The notes beneath the pieces were generated by a model. It worked only from the letters and a program-made list of their open reading frames with translations. It ran no database searches and was not told where the DNA came from. From CBDDIP01 sp965229005 (GTDB lineage Bacteria; Actinomycetota; Acidimicrobiia; Acidimicrobiales; Ilumatobacteraceae): a stretch of DNA of 64,000 bases. The DNA lies in assembly GCA_965229005.1 (NCBI GenBank), contig CBDDIP010000001.1:310001-374000 (forward strand). Reading direction: 5' to 3'. A program made the position numbers and the translations under genes. Within the stretch, counting starts at the first letter, position 1; each line of letters begins with the position of its first letter. Positions 24,746-32,298 of this stretch are shown here, one piece after another.

Positions 24746-25187
24746 GACGACCACCCCGTTCGACCGCTGCGCCCAACGGCGCCGCCGTGCCCGAGGCGAG
24801 TTCCTGATGGCGAACGTGGTCGGCAGAAAGATCCAACAGCAGCCGGACATGTGCATCCGCGAGCCGATAGTGGATCCGGCGACCATCTCGCCGCGTGCGC
24901 ACCACATCCGCCGCACGAAGCAACCGCATCGCCTGACTCACCACGTTCTCCGCAACACCCGCGACCCGTGCGAGATCGCACACACACAGCTCGCCGCCCT
25001 CCAACAAAGCGTGCAGGATCGCCAACCGCGTTGGATCACCCAACAGCCGGAACAACTCGGCGGCCTCGACGTGCGCCTCACGGCCCGACACCCGACCCCG
25101 CAACGCGTCCAGCGGTACCGCCGGTTCGTCGCAATGCGACGGACAGACATCGAGATCAACAACCGGAGCCTTGCGCGACGCAGCCAT
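24735..25187 (-). CDS. ArsR/SmtB-family metal repressor, CadC-like
   Basis: 150 residues from the ATG at 25187; ATGs at 25196 and 25199 are alternatives. It has a winged-helix core, AAELFRLLGDPTRLAILHALLEGGELCVCDLARVAGVAENVVSQAMRLLRAADVV (landmarks only), with ELCVCDLA as the alpha-3 metal box of CadC/ArsR proteins. Extra Cys and His lie in the N-terminal arm (DVCPSHCDEP), as in CadC. It should sense Cd(II)/Pb(II)/Zn(II) and control the pump it precedes. It is divergent from the methyltransferase-like gene at 25253, with an imperfect palindrome between them. Confidence 0.9.
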   Translation of the reverse strand: MAASRKAPVVDLDVCPSHCDEPAVPLDALRGRVSGREAHVEAAELFRLLGDPTRLAILHALLEGGELCVCDLARVAGVAENVVSQAMRLLRAADVVRTRRDGRRIHYRLADAHVRLLLDLSADHVRHQELASGTAAPLGAAVERGGRRVG

Positions 25188-25199
25188 GACAGGCATCAT

Positions 25200-25219
25200 A
25201 TATGTGCAGCTGAACAGAT
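25200..25219. promoter_or_regulatory. Imperfect 20-bp palindrome, probable CadC/SmtB operator
   Basis: ATATGTGCAG (25200-25209) and CTGAACAGAT (25210-25219) are reverse complements at 8 of 10 positions. It abuts the candidate ATGs of the CadC-like gene and overlaps a possible CATATA -10 box, as SmtB/ArsR operators do. Confidence 0.5.
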
Positions 25220-25252
25220 AACGCAACAAACGTTGACGGGAGACACGTAACC

Positions 25253-25852
25253 GTGGCCATGACCGCGCTCATCCTCTACATCGTCTGGGCATCGCTCGCC
25301 TTCGGATGGCGAACCATCGAGCAGCGCCGCCGCACCGGCGACAGCGGCCTACGACTTCACGCCCAGCCGAACACTCCGCAATGGTGGGCGAAGATCGGCT
25401 TCGGCGTCGCCATCCTCGTCGGCTTCGCCGCACCGATCGCCGCCGTCGCCGGACTCCCCAACATCAACGCCCTCGACACCACGTGGCTGCACACCGCCGG
25501 CATCGCAGTCACCCTCATCGGGATCGTTCTCACCGTCGCCGCCCAGTCCTCGATGGGTGAATCCTGGAGAATTGGCGTCGACGCCGACGAACGCACCGAG
25601 CTCGTCACCGACGGCGCCTTCCGGCTGGTACGGAACCCGATCTTCACCGCCATGCTCATCACCGCCACCGGGCTCGCGATGATCATCCCCAACGTCATCA
25701 GCATCCTCGGGCTGGTCGCTCTCGTTGTGGCGCTCGAGGTCCAGGTCCGACTCGTCGAGGAGCCGTACCTCCGAACGGTCCAAGGCGCCGAGTACCGCGC
25801 CTACGCACAGTCCACCGGACGATTCGCTCCAGGCATCGGCCGCATCCGCTGA
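25253..25852 (+). CDS. Isoprenylcysteine carboxyl methyltransferase (ICMT/NnrU-like) family membrane protein
   Basis: 199 residues from a GTG, with an ATG two codons later. It has about five membrane helices. The C-terminal half carries the family pattern DGAFRLVRNPIFTAMLITATGLAM, then LVEEPYLRTVQGAEYRAYAQSTGRFAPG, which forms the S-adenosylmethionine-binding site in ICMT-like enzymes. Bacterial members have unclear substrates and often sit in metal-resistance clusters. Divergent from the CadC-like repressor, so it may be induced by the same metal. Confidence 0.85.
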   Translation: MAMTALILYIVWASLAFGWRTIEQRRRTGDSGLRLHAQPNTPQWWAKIGFGVAILVGFAAPIAAVAGLPNINALDTTWLHTAGIAVTLIGIVLTVAAQSSMGESWRIGVDADERTELVTDGAFRLVRNPIFTAMLITATGLAMIIPNVISILGLVALVVALEVQVRLVEEPYLRTVQGAEYRAYAQSTGRFAPGIGRIR

Positions 25853-26017
25853 ACACACGACGGCATCGCCCGATCCACCCTGGCGCGTGCTGGGTTGGAT
25901 AGGCGGTGGACGCGTTGGCGATCGTTGTCGGTCACGGCTCGGAGCACGCCTGCCCGAGCGGACCGTGAAGATTGGCGTCGCGACCACTTTCGTCGGGTTC
26001 GTCGACGGTATCGACTG

Positions 26018-26050
26018 ACCTTCTTACGCACCCGGCTTTGAGGCTGCGAC
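26018..26050. repeat. Degenerate third copy of the chromosome/tRNA-Arg junction (relic att site)
   Basis: Aligned with 15836-15872 (ACCTTCTTGCGCCCCCGGCAGGATTTG and onward), this stretch matches 29 of 33 positions, with a 4-base gap at the AGGA of the T-stem. The match includes the ACCTTCTT flank that lies outside the tRNA at the left island edge. The rest of the 177-bp repeat is absent. It reads as an old, decayed junction inside the island. Confidence 0.6.
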
Positions 26051-26070
26051 AGGCCCGTAGGCTCCGCGTG

Positions 26071-26403
26071 ATGTCCACGCACGGCCGGCAAGTCGAGTTG
26101 CTGTACTTCCCAGAGTGTCCACACTGGCACGTCGCCGACGAGCGACTGCGCGAGGTCACGAGTCGCCTCGGGTTGACGATCGAGTACCAGTTGGTGACCT
26201 CGTCGGAGGATGCCGAACGCGTCTCGTTCCGTGGGTCGCCGACGATCTTGATCGACGGAGTCGATCCGTTCGCCGTCGGTGATGAGCCAATCGGGTTGTC
26301 GTGTCGCATCTATCGCACGCCCGACGGCTACGCCGGCTCACCGACCACCGCACAGATCGCGGCGGCGCTCGGCGCCGACCGTGCAGGCGACGCGCCGATC
26401 TAG
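26071..26403 (+). CDS. Thioredoxin-like protein with degenerate CPHW active site
   Basis: 110 residues. ELLYFPECPHWHVADERL is a thioredoxin-fold beta-alpha start in which the CxxC has become CPHW, with one Cys only. ERVSFRGSPTILIDGVDPF holds the cis-Pro equivalent (SPT). A second Cys follows in GLSCRIY. Small proteins of this kind occur near mercury and arsenic genes in actinomycetes, where a metal-thiol role is suspected. A broken copy lies at 21566-21720, which shows past duplication inside the island. It is followed after ten bases by the YdeI-like gene. Confidence 0.8.
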   Translation: MSTHGRQVELLYFPECPHWHVADERLREVTSRLGLTIEYQLVTSSEDAERVSFRGSPTILIDGVDPFAVGDEPIGLSCRIYRTPDGYAGSPTTAQIAAALGADRAGDAPI

Positions 26404-26412
26404 CGTGGTCGG

Positions 26413-26880
26413 ATGCCGCCGACGCGGAGCTACTCGACAGTCGTCACCACCGGGGCACGCAACCGTGTGATGGTTCCCGTGCCCTTCGATCCCGACGCCG
26501 CCTGGGGTCACAAACCGGATCATCGGGTGCACGGCACCGTGAACGGCATGAGTGTCCGCGCCTCGATCGAGCCACTTGGCGACGGGTTCGGGATCATGCT
26601 CGGTGCGGCATGGCGGCGAGACTGCGGTCTCGCTCCCGGCGACGCAGTGGATGTGGTGCTCTCGCCCGAAGGTCCGCAACGGGAGGATCTCGCTGAGGAT
26701 GTGCGCTCGGCACTCGCGGCCGAGCCTGCGGCGGGAGCGTTCTTCGACGGGCTGGCCCAGTTCTACCGTCGTGCATACCTCCGTTGGATCGACGCGACGA
26801 AGCGCCGACCCGACGAGCGCGAGCGGCGAATCTCCGAGATGATCGATCTGCTCCGCCGTGGAGAGAAGGAGCGGACCTGA
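26413..26880 (+). CDS. DUF1905 / YdeI-OmpD-associated family protein
   Basis: 155 residues. Residues 1-90 match the DUF1905 beta-barrel-like domain (VMVPVPFDPDAAWG, HRVHGTVNGMSVRASIEPLGDGFGIMLGAAWRRDCGLAPGDAVDVVLSPEG, landmarks). The C-terminal helices (EDLAEDVRSALAAEPAAGAFFDGL, RRAYLRWIDATKRRPDERERRISEMIDLLRRG) match the YdeI/OmpD-associated domain. In E. coli YdeI is linked to antimicrobial-peptide tolerance; the role in this island is unknown. Confidence 0.85.
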   Translation: MPPTRSYSTVVTTGARNRVMVPVPFDPDAAWGHKPDHRVHGTVNGMSVRASIEPLGDGFGIMLGAAWRRDCGLAPGDAVDVVLSPEGPQREDLAEDVRSALAAEPAAGAFFDGLAQFYRRAYLRWIDATKRRPDERERRISEMIDLLRRGEKERT

Positions 26881-26961
26881 GGACCATCGCTTCTCGACCG
26901 TCGGTAGGCGCTCGCGGCGACGGCGGCTCGGCGTCAGCTCAGTGAGCCGAGGTCGCCGAGG

Positions 26962-27442
26962 GTGGCGTCGCCGCTGCCGAGTTGGCAGATACGCGCCCTC
27001 GGCATCGGCCAGCTCATCGGCAGCCCGGTCGATCGGCTTCGCCCGTATGAGGCGATGACCAACGTGCATGTCTTGGTCGACAAGACGACGGACTTCTCGT
27101 TCCCGAGCGACCACGCCACTGCAGTCGGCGCTGCTGCCGTCGGGCTCTTGTTCGCCAACCGGGGGTGGGGCATCGTCGCCACTGTGCTGGCGTTGCTGAT
27201 GGCGTTCATCCGCGTGTACGTCGGCGCGCACTACCCCACCGATGTTTGTCGCTGGCCTCGCGCTCGGCGGCCCCGTCGCCGTAGCCGGATGGTTCACAGT
27301 GGTGCCCGTCCTGTGCCGGATGGCCGTCTGGCTGACGGGCGCCCCCTTGGGCCGCTCGTCACGCACGCCGAGCGGCCTGCTGGGGCGAGCTGATCCCGGT
27401 CAGGTACGTGTCGCGGTGAGCGCTTCGAGGCGGGTGCGGTAG
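26962..27442 (+). pseudogene. PAP2-family phosphatase (undecaprenyl-diphosphatase-like), truncated and frameshifted
   Basis: The frame to about 27,245 shows all three PAP2 motifs: DRLRPYEA, SFPSDHAT and RVYVGAHYPTDV. The sequence then continues in the next frame as VAGLALGGPVAVAGWF. Removing one T from the TTT run at 27245-27247 restores PTDVVAGLALGG. The N-terminal helices before the first motif are missing. The end overlaps the opposite SHOCT gene by 43 bases. It is probably a dead fragment acquired with the island. Confidence 0.8.
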
Positions 27443-27675
27443 TCGTCGGGTTCGATCTCGCCGCGGGCGAGGCGTTCAGCGAGGATCTGCTGCGCGCTTG
27501 GCGCCTGTGGAGCGGGAGGCCCGGTGACGGCTGCGTGCTCGAGGGTGCCGGTGCGGCGGAGCAACGCGACACCGAGCCAGATGACGCTGGCGAACACGAG
27601 CAGCATCATGATCGTCATCGGGATCCAGCCCCAGCCGAATCCGTCGTGCATGTCGTTGTTCCAGTTGCCGTGCAT
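27400..27675 (-). CDS. Small SHOCT-domain membrane protein
   Basis: 91 residues from the ATG at 27675, with a GGAGG ribosome site six bases before. It has a His/Trp-rich N-terminus (MHGNWNNDMHDGFGWGW), one membrane helix (IPMTIMMLLVFASVIWLGVAL), then a C-terminal SHOCT motif: SAQQILAERLARGEIEPDDYRTRLEAL. SHOCT proteins are common and mostly uncharacterised, thought to mediate oligomerisation. It is the last gene of the copper-linked operon from 29360. Confidence 0.85.
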   Translation of the reverse strand: MHGNWNNDMHDGFGWGWIPMTIMMLLVFASVIWLGVALLRRTGTLEHAAVTGPPAPQAPSAQQILAERLARGEIEPDDYRTRLEALTATRT

Positions 27676-27737
27676 CACGGCCTCCGTTCGTTGTCGTGTA
27701 TGAGTGTGTGAGAAGAACGATCCATCGGGGCTACCCG

Positions 27738-28295
27738 TCACTCTCGGAAGTCGCCGGTGACGGCGAGGTCGAGGACCGAGGTGGTGCCGTCGGCGTACTG
27801 CACCGGCACGTGGAGTGTCATGTCGTGGGCGCCGTCCATGCCCGGGTGCATCGACAGCTCGAAGGTCAGTTCGGTGGACTGGTCAGGCTGGAGTGTGGTC
27901 GCGCCGTTGTAGGTGAGGGCGCCGGGGCAGCATCCTTCGTTGATCTGGACATGGGGCGTGCCGAGCGTGACGGCCTGGGAGCCTGTGTTATCCAGCTTCC
28001 AAGTGGGCTGAACAGCGACGTTCAACGCCACTCGCCCGAGCGCCCACAGGCTCGGTGTTCCGGTCACTCCGTCTATCTCGGCGACACCGCTGCCGGCGCC
28101 GGGTGTGGCGATGATCGGCATGCCCATCGAGTTCGTCTCACCAGTACGCGTCGCCGTCGTTCCGGCTGATGATCCACCGCTGGTGAGGGCGAACACGGTG
28201 ATGACCGCGACGACAGTGAAGGTGCCGATGCCGAGGATCCAGTGGTTGCGGTGGGCGCGCTGGCGTTCCGCGCGGCGGGTGGTGGTGTTGGTCAT
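27738..28295 (-). CDS. Membrane-anchored conserved protein with GCCPG motif
   Basis: 185 residues. An N-terminal signal-anchor (HWILGIGTFTVVAVITVFAL) is followed by a beta-rich outer domain. Features: ALNVAVQPTWKLDNTGSQAVTLGTPHVQINEGCCPGALTYNG and TFELSMHPGMDGAHDMTLHVPVQYADG (landmarks GCCPG, MHPGMDGAHDM). This resembles DUF1573/ASH-like beta sandwiches; the Cys-Cys and Met/His residues could bind copper. The ATG overlaps the stop of the PCYCGC gene by four bases. No named function. Confidence 0.78.
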   Translation of the reverse strand: MTNTTTRRAERQRAHRNHWILGIGTFTVVAVITVFALTSGGSSAGTTATRTGETNSMGMPIIATPGAGSGVAEIDGVTGTPSLWALGRVALNVAVQPTWKLDNTGSQAVTLGTPHVQINEGCCPGALTYNGATTLQPDQSTELTFELSMHPGMDGAHDMTLHVPVQYADGTTSVLDLAVTGDFRE

Positions 28296-28747
28296 GACGA
28301 TGCTCCAGAGCTGAACAGTGATGGGGGTGGTCCGTATTGGTCGATGATCGAGGTGCGTACGTCGGCGATGGGCACGCCGGCGGCGAGTTGCTCACGGGCG
28401 GTTGCGGTCTCGTTGCCGCAGACCGCACACCCGGAGGCGTGGGCGTCCCAGGCTCCGGTGGCGGTCATGTAGCAGTCGGCGAGGTTGCGGTGACCGAGGC
28501 TGTGGTCGCAGCCGCAGTAGCAGGGGATCTGCGCGAGGTCGGTGAGGTGGTCGGCGGCGTAGTGGTAGTCGGCGGCGATGGCCGGTGTGACGGTCGACAG
28601 GTCGACCGTCACGACCGGCGACGCGGCCATCGCATCGGGGGCGTCGGGCCCGCTGGCACCGCGGATCAGTCCGACGATGCCGAGCCCGATCAGTGCGAGC
28701 ACTGCGAGCTCGAACCCGACGATCTTCAACCACGGTCGGTCGTTCAT
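28292..28747 (-). CDS. PCYCGC-motif membrane protein
   Basis: 151 residues. One N-terminal helix (IVGFELAVLALIGLGIVGLIRG). The outer part contains AQIPCYCGCDHSLGHRNLADCYM and WDAHASGCAVCGNETATA. The PCYCGC signature and later CxxC define a family of small exported proteins common in Gram-positive bacteria, presumed to bind metal through Cys clusters. ATGA overlaps tie it to the genes on both sides. Confidence 0.88.
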   Translation of the reverse strand: MNDRPWLKIVGFELAVLALIGLGIVGLIRGASGPDAPDAMAASPVVTVDLSTVTPAIAADYHYAADHLTDLAQIPCYCGCDHSLGHRNLADCYMTATGAWDAHASGCAVCGNETATAREQLAAGVPIADVRTSIIDQYGPPPSLFSSGASS

Positions 28748-28980
28748 CGCGGTCCCGCCGAGATGTGTTCGTCGTGGTTGAGGTGCTCGGTCTGAGGGGG
28801 CGCTGATGCGGACTTGGGTTGGCGCATCAGCATCCACATCACGGCACCCATCACCAGGGGGCAGATCAACAGGGCGAGACTGACGCCGGCGAGGGCGGCG
28901 CCGCCGTTACCGGCGACGAGGAACCACACTGCGAGTCCGACGGCCGCAACGACACAGATGAGGTGGTGGCGGCGGTTCAT
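28744..28980 (-). CDS. DUF2933-type small membrane protein
   Basis: 78 residues with two hydrophobic segments (HLICVVAAVGLAVWFLVAG and AALAGVSLALLICPLVMGAVMWML), then a charged His-containing tail (HLNHDEHIS). The CPLVMGAVMW pattern with a following Met is typical of DUF2933 proteins found in copper islands; the pair at 50515 is a second member. Cys and Met in the second helix could bind Cu(I). Both ends overlap neighbours by four bases. Confidence 0.8.
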   Translation of the reverse strand: MNRRHHLICVVAAVGLAVWFLVAGNGGAALAGVSLALLICPLVMGAVMWMLMRQPKSASAPPQTEHLNHDEHISAGPR

Positions 28981-29360
28981 GACCCTGTCCCCCCGTGATG
29001 CGCCTCGTGGTTCGACTGCCCTTGGGTGGGCGCGGTCGTCATCGAGCCGGCCATTGCGGCATGGGCCTGGTCGCACTGGGCGAGGACGTCGTCGTCGACG
29101 GTGCCCTTCATCATCTGGTGCATCATCGAGTGCATCGCCGACATGTCGGTCGAGCCCATCATGGTGGCCATCCCGGTCGAGTCGCCGGTCAGCATCGAGC
29201 CCATTTCGGGCATCTGACTCGTCGGCATCGAGACCGTGGTCGGGGTGGTTCGGTCGGTGCCGCTGGCGGCGGAGTTACCCGCGAACGCCAGTCCGAGCAC
29301 CAGCCCTGTCGTGACCACTGCAGCGCCGATGGCACCGAGTGTTCGAGTTCGTGGCTTCAT
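28977..29360 (-). CDS. Exported Met/His-rich protein
   Basis: 127 residues. It has a signal peptide (TLGAIGAAVVTTGLVLGLAFAG), then a low-complexity region rich in Met (SMPTSQMPEMGSMLTGDSTGMATMM, MSAMHSMMHQMMKG) and an ending with Cys and His (LAQCDQAHAAM, HEAHHGG). It is probably a Cu(I)/Ag(I) chelator outside the membrane. It is the first gene of a five-gene, overlap-linked operon and lies 97 bases after the histidine kinase gene on the same strand, so it may belong to the two-component operon or its regulon. Confidence 0.78.
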   Translation of the reverse strand: MKPRTRTLGAIGAAVVTTGLVLGLAFAGNSAASGTDRTTPTTVSMPTSQMPEMGSMLTGDSTGMATMMGSTDMSAMHSMMHQMMKGTVDDDVLAQCDQAHAAMAGSMTTAPTQGQSNHEAHHGGTGS

Positions 29361-29457
29361 GGTTGCCTCCTTGACGAGGACCATGGTGCGCCGAGGGTGT
29401 GGAGGGCGGATGGAGACGAGGTGCACTCCGCGCGGTTTCGTCGCCCGCCGGCGACGT

Positions 29458-30831
29458 CTACTCGGCGGGGGCCGCCGGCATCGTGACCGTGAAGCGGGCT
29501 CCCCCGCCGGGCACGTTGTCAGCGGTGACCGTGCCCTGGTGCACGGCGACCAGCTCGGCGACGACGGCGAGACCGATGCCGCTGCCGCTGGCCTTGTCGC
29601 CGTTCACGCCACGCCAGAACCGTTCGAACACGTGCGGCAGGTCCTGTTCGGGGATTCCGGGGCCGTTGTCGACGACCTCGAGCGTCGCGGTGGCTCCGTC
29701 CGTGCGGGTGCGGATGGTGATCGCACCGCCCGCGGGGGTGAACTTGATGGCGTTCGCGAGCAGGTTGACCGCGATCTGGTGCAACCGGTCGGCGTCACCG
29801 ATCACCGCGGCCGGCTCGGTATCGACCGTCAGGGCGGTGTCGCGGTCGTCGGCCAAGGGCTGCAGCAGGTCGGCGGCGGATGCCGCGACGTCGGCGAGGT
29901 CGACGCGATCGGTGCGGGGTCGCAGGCCGGCTGCTTCGGCGGCAGCGAGCGTTTCCAGGTCACCGACGAGTCGGCGCAGGCGGGTGACCTCGTCGTTGAG
30001 CGAACCGAGGATCTCCGGGGTCGGCTGGTCGACGCCGTCGAGGAGTGCCTCGGTCGACCCCTGCAGAATCGCGAGTGGTGTGCGCAGTTCGTGGGCGACG
30101 TCAGCAACGAGGTTGCGACGGAGCCGGTCCTCGCGATCGAGATGATCGGCCATCCCGTTGAACGCCTCGGCGAGCGTGCGCAACTCGCCGGGGCCATCGG
30201 TGTCGACCCGAGCGTCGCGACGGCCCGCGGCGAGGTCGCCTGCGGCGGTGGTGAGCGCAGTGACCGGTCGCGTGACACGCACCGAGACGTACAGCGCGAC
30301 GACGAGGGCCACACCGGCAGCGATCAGTACCCCGAGGATCGCAGTGCGCGCGAGCGCGTCGCGGACGTGGCGTTCGGCTTCCATTGCCTGGGTCGGGAAT
30401 CGCAGCATCACCGCCCCGACGTTCTTGCCGTCGACGACGACAGCCGCAGAGACGGGATCACCGCGAGGAGTGTCCACGGCGGCCATGCCGTGCATCTGCA
30501 TCATCATCGACGCCAGCGCATCGGTCGGCGCTGCGACCACTTCGCCGTTGGCGTCGACGATGGTCAACGTCGCCTGGCTCCTTGCGGCGACCGCCGCAGC
30601 GCCAGCCAGGTCCGCAGTAGCCCAGCCGTCGGCGCGCTCGTAGGCGTCGCCGGCTGCGATCGCCGTGGCCGACAGGTCGTCTTCACGCTGGCGATCGGTG
30701 AGCCCGGAGACCTCGTTGCGTGCCGACAGCATCGTCAGCGCGGCGAACACCGCAACAGCAGCGAGGGCGACGGTCAGGAACGCCAACGCGAGTCGGACCC
30801 CGAGCGGGCCCAGTAGCGGACGACGTGCCAC
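29458..30831 (-). CDS. Sensor histidine kinase with HAMP domain
   Basis: 457 residues from a GTG two bases after the regulator stop. Helix 1 is LALAFLTVALAAVAVFAAL; the outer sensor loop of about 130 residues holds a Met/His stretch (MMMQMHGMAAVD), suited to metal sensing. Helix 2 is followed by HAMP (VRVTRPVTALTTAAGDLAAG), HisKA with the phospho-acceptor in VADVAHELRTPLAIL (near residue 248), and the ATPase domain with N-box NLLANAIKF, VVDNGPGIP and GSGIGLAVV. It autophosphorylates and passes phosphate to the OmpR-type partner. It is likely to sense periplasmic-side copper or silver, like CusS; this is inferred from the context and the Met cluster. Confidence 0.94.
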   Translation of the reverse strand: MARRPLLGPLGVRLALAFLTVALAAVAVFAALTMLSARNEVSGLTDRQREDDLSATAIAAGDAYERADGWATADLAGAAAVAARSQATLTIVDANGEVVAAPTDALASMMMQMHGMAAVDTPRGDPVSAAVVVDGKNVGAVMLRFPTQAMEAERHVRDALARTAILGVLIAAGVALVVALYVSVRVTRPVTALTTAAGDLAAGRRDARVDTDGPGELRTLAEAFNGMADHLDREDRLRRNLVADVAHELRTPLAILQGSTEALLDGVDQPTPEILGSLNDEVTRLRRLVGDLETLAAAEAAGLRPRTDRVDLADVAASAADLLQPLADDRDTALTVDTEPAAVIGDADRLHQIAVNLLANAIKFTPAGGAITIRTRTDGATATLEVVDNGPGIPEQDLPHVFERFWRGVNGDKASGSGIGLAVVAELVAVHQGTVTADNVPGGGARFTVTMPAAPAE

Positions 30832-30833
30832 CG

Positions 30834-31529
30834 TCAGGCTCGGTCCCGCGAGAGGCCGAGCCGATACCCGGCACCGAGCACCGTCTCCACCACGGTGGGT
30901 TCGTGCGGGTCGGGTTCGATCTTGCGGCGCAGGTTCTTGATGTGCGAATCGACCGTGCGCTCGTATCCGTCGAACTCGTACCCGCGAACCCGGTTGACCA
31001 ACTCGCTACGCGAGAACACCCGGCCCGGCGATGACGCCAACACCGTCAGCAACGACCACTCCGTCGGCGTCAACTCCACGACCGCCCCCGAGACGGTCGC
31101 CTCGTGGCGAACCTCGTCGATGACGAGCTGCCCACCACCGAACGAGGTGACGGATGTGTCGACGGTGGACACCGCGCTGCGACGAAGCACGGCCTGCACG
31201 CGCAGCACCAGTTCCCGCGGGGAGAACGGCTTGGTCAAATAGTCGTCCGCGCCGAGCTCGAGACCGTGGATGCGATCTGCCTCGCCGGACTTCGCGGTCA
31301 GCATCACGATCGGCAGGCGACCGGCGAACTCGCTCGCGATCGTCTCACCCGCAACATCGGGCAGGTTCAAGTCGAGGACGAGCAGATCTATCCCACCTCG
31401 TTCGAGGATCGACATCGCCTCCGCGCCCGAACCGGTCGTGACCACTGCGAGGTCTTCGCGTTCGAGATAGCGCCGGACGAGGTCGCGGATCTTCACCTCG
31501 TCCTCGACTACCAGCACGGTCACGCTCAC
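30834..31529 (-). CDS. OmpR/PhoB-family response regulator
   Basis: 231 residues from a GTG. It has a receiver domain with acidic pair Glu9-Asp10, phospho-acceptor Asp53 (LLVLDLNLPDVAG) and Lys in YLTKPFSP. The C-terminal winged helix (ELTPTEWSLLTVLASSPGRVFSRSELVNRVRG, then RTVDSHIKNLRRKI) binds DNA. It is partnered with the histidine kinase that starts two bases after its stop. Divergent from the cupredoxin gene at 31694, which it may activate. Confidence 0.95.
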   Translation of the reverse strand: MSVTVLVVEDEVKIRDLVRRYLEREDLAVVTTGSGAEAMSILERGGIDLLVLDLNLPDVAGETIASEFAGRLPIVMLTAKSGEADRIHGLELGADDYLTKPFSPRELVLRVQAVLRRSAVSTVDTSVTSFGGGQLVIDEVRHEATVSGAVVELTPTEWSLLTVLASSPGRVFSRSELVNRVRGYEFDGYERTVDSHIKNLRRKIEPDPHEPTVVETVLGAGYRLGLSRDRA

Positions 31530-31693
31530 GAATCGACTCTACGACGAGCCCGACACCCGCCCGCGTGTGCCCGGGGTGAAACCAGACGACCTGCACCCCG
31601 CCTCCACACGTTCTGCACACCGTGTCGCCACAGTGCTCGACCAGCGGGACGCAGACGCGCACCCGAGACGTACACCCAGAAGAGGACCTTCCA

Positions 31694-32164
31694 ATGACGC
31701 ACACAGTTCGACGCCTCCCGTTGATCGCAGGCATCGTGGCTCTGGCCGCCCTCGTCGCCGCGTGCGGACAGACACGCGAGTCCAGCTCAACCGGCACCCC
31801 CGATGCTGGTGCCAACCCGGCGGGCGCCAGAACTGTCGAGATCGCTATGGAAGACATCAAGTTCGACCAGACAACGCTCACCGTCAAGACAGGCGAGACG
31901 ATCGACTTCCGGTTCACCAACACTGGCCAGATCCCCCATGACGCATTCATCGGTGACGCCGCGGCTCAGATGGAACACGACGACGAGATGGCACACATGG
32001 GCGACACATCGGTCCATTCGATGGGCGAGGCCGCCGTCACGGTCCAGCCGGGCGCCGCCGGCGAGCTCTCGTACACCTTTGCCGAACCCGGCACCTACGA
32101 AGTCGGCTGCCACCAGCCCGGCCACTACGGAGCGGGCATGAAGATCGCGGTCACCGTCGAGTGA
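31694..32164 (+). CDS. Cupredoxin-domain lipoprotein (plastocyanin/azurin-like)
   Basis: 156 residues. The signal ends in a lipobox (IVALAALVAAC, Cys near 24), so it is membrane-tethered. The blue-copper domain shows a ligand His in IPHDAF and the Cys-His-Met loop GCHQPGHYGAGM near the C-terminus. A Met/His/Asp insert (MEHDDEMAHMGDTSVHSMG) lies between strands. It may carry electrons or buffer copper outside the membrane, perhaps for the multicopper oxidase. It is divergent from the two-component genes and upstream of copZ. Confidence 0.92.
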   Translation: MTHTVRRLPLIAGIVALAALVAACGQTRESSSTGTPDAGANPAGARTVEIAMEDIKFDQTTLTVKTGETIDFRFTNTGQIPHDAFIGDAAAQMEHDDEMAHMGDTSVHSMGEAAVTVQPGAAGELSYTFAEPGTYEVGCHQPGHYGAGMKIAVTVE

Positions 32165-32215
32165 CGCCGTCTCTGGTGCCAGCAGATTCGAGCGTCGTGA
32201 CGGCCACGATCATGG

Positions 32216-32243
32216 TTGCCCAAGTACCCCATGGGGGTATAGT
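32216..32243 (+). promoter_or_regulatory. copZ promoter with CsoR box
   Basis: TTGCCC (32216-32221) and TATAGT (32238-32243) are 16 bases apart. The CsoR-type operator TACCCCATGGGGGTA fills 32225-32239, overlapping the -10 box. The 5' leader is about 50 bases, with a TGAGGAG ribosome site before the copZ ATG at 32299. Confidence 0.82.
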
Positions 32244-32298
32244 GAGGTTCCGAGGCGGAACCACACGTCCGCTCCACGACTCTCACTGAGGAGCCACC

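Noticed and set aside
25950..26032. Short plus-strand frame ending ...VKIGVATTFVGFVDGID as a gene
   Set aside because: Too short, no start signal, no similarity recognised; left as unexplained spacer before the relic att site.
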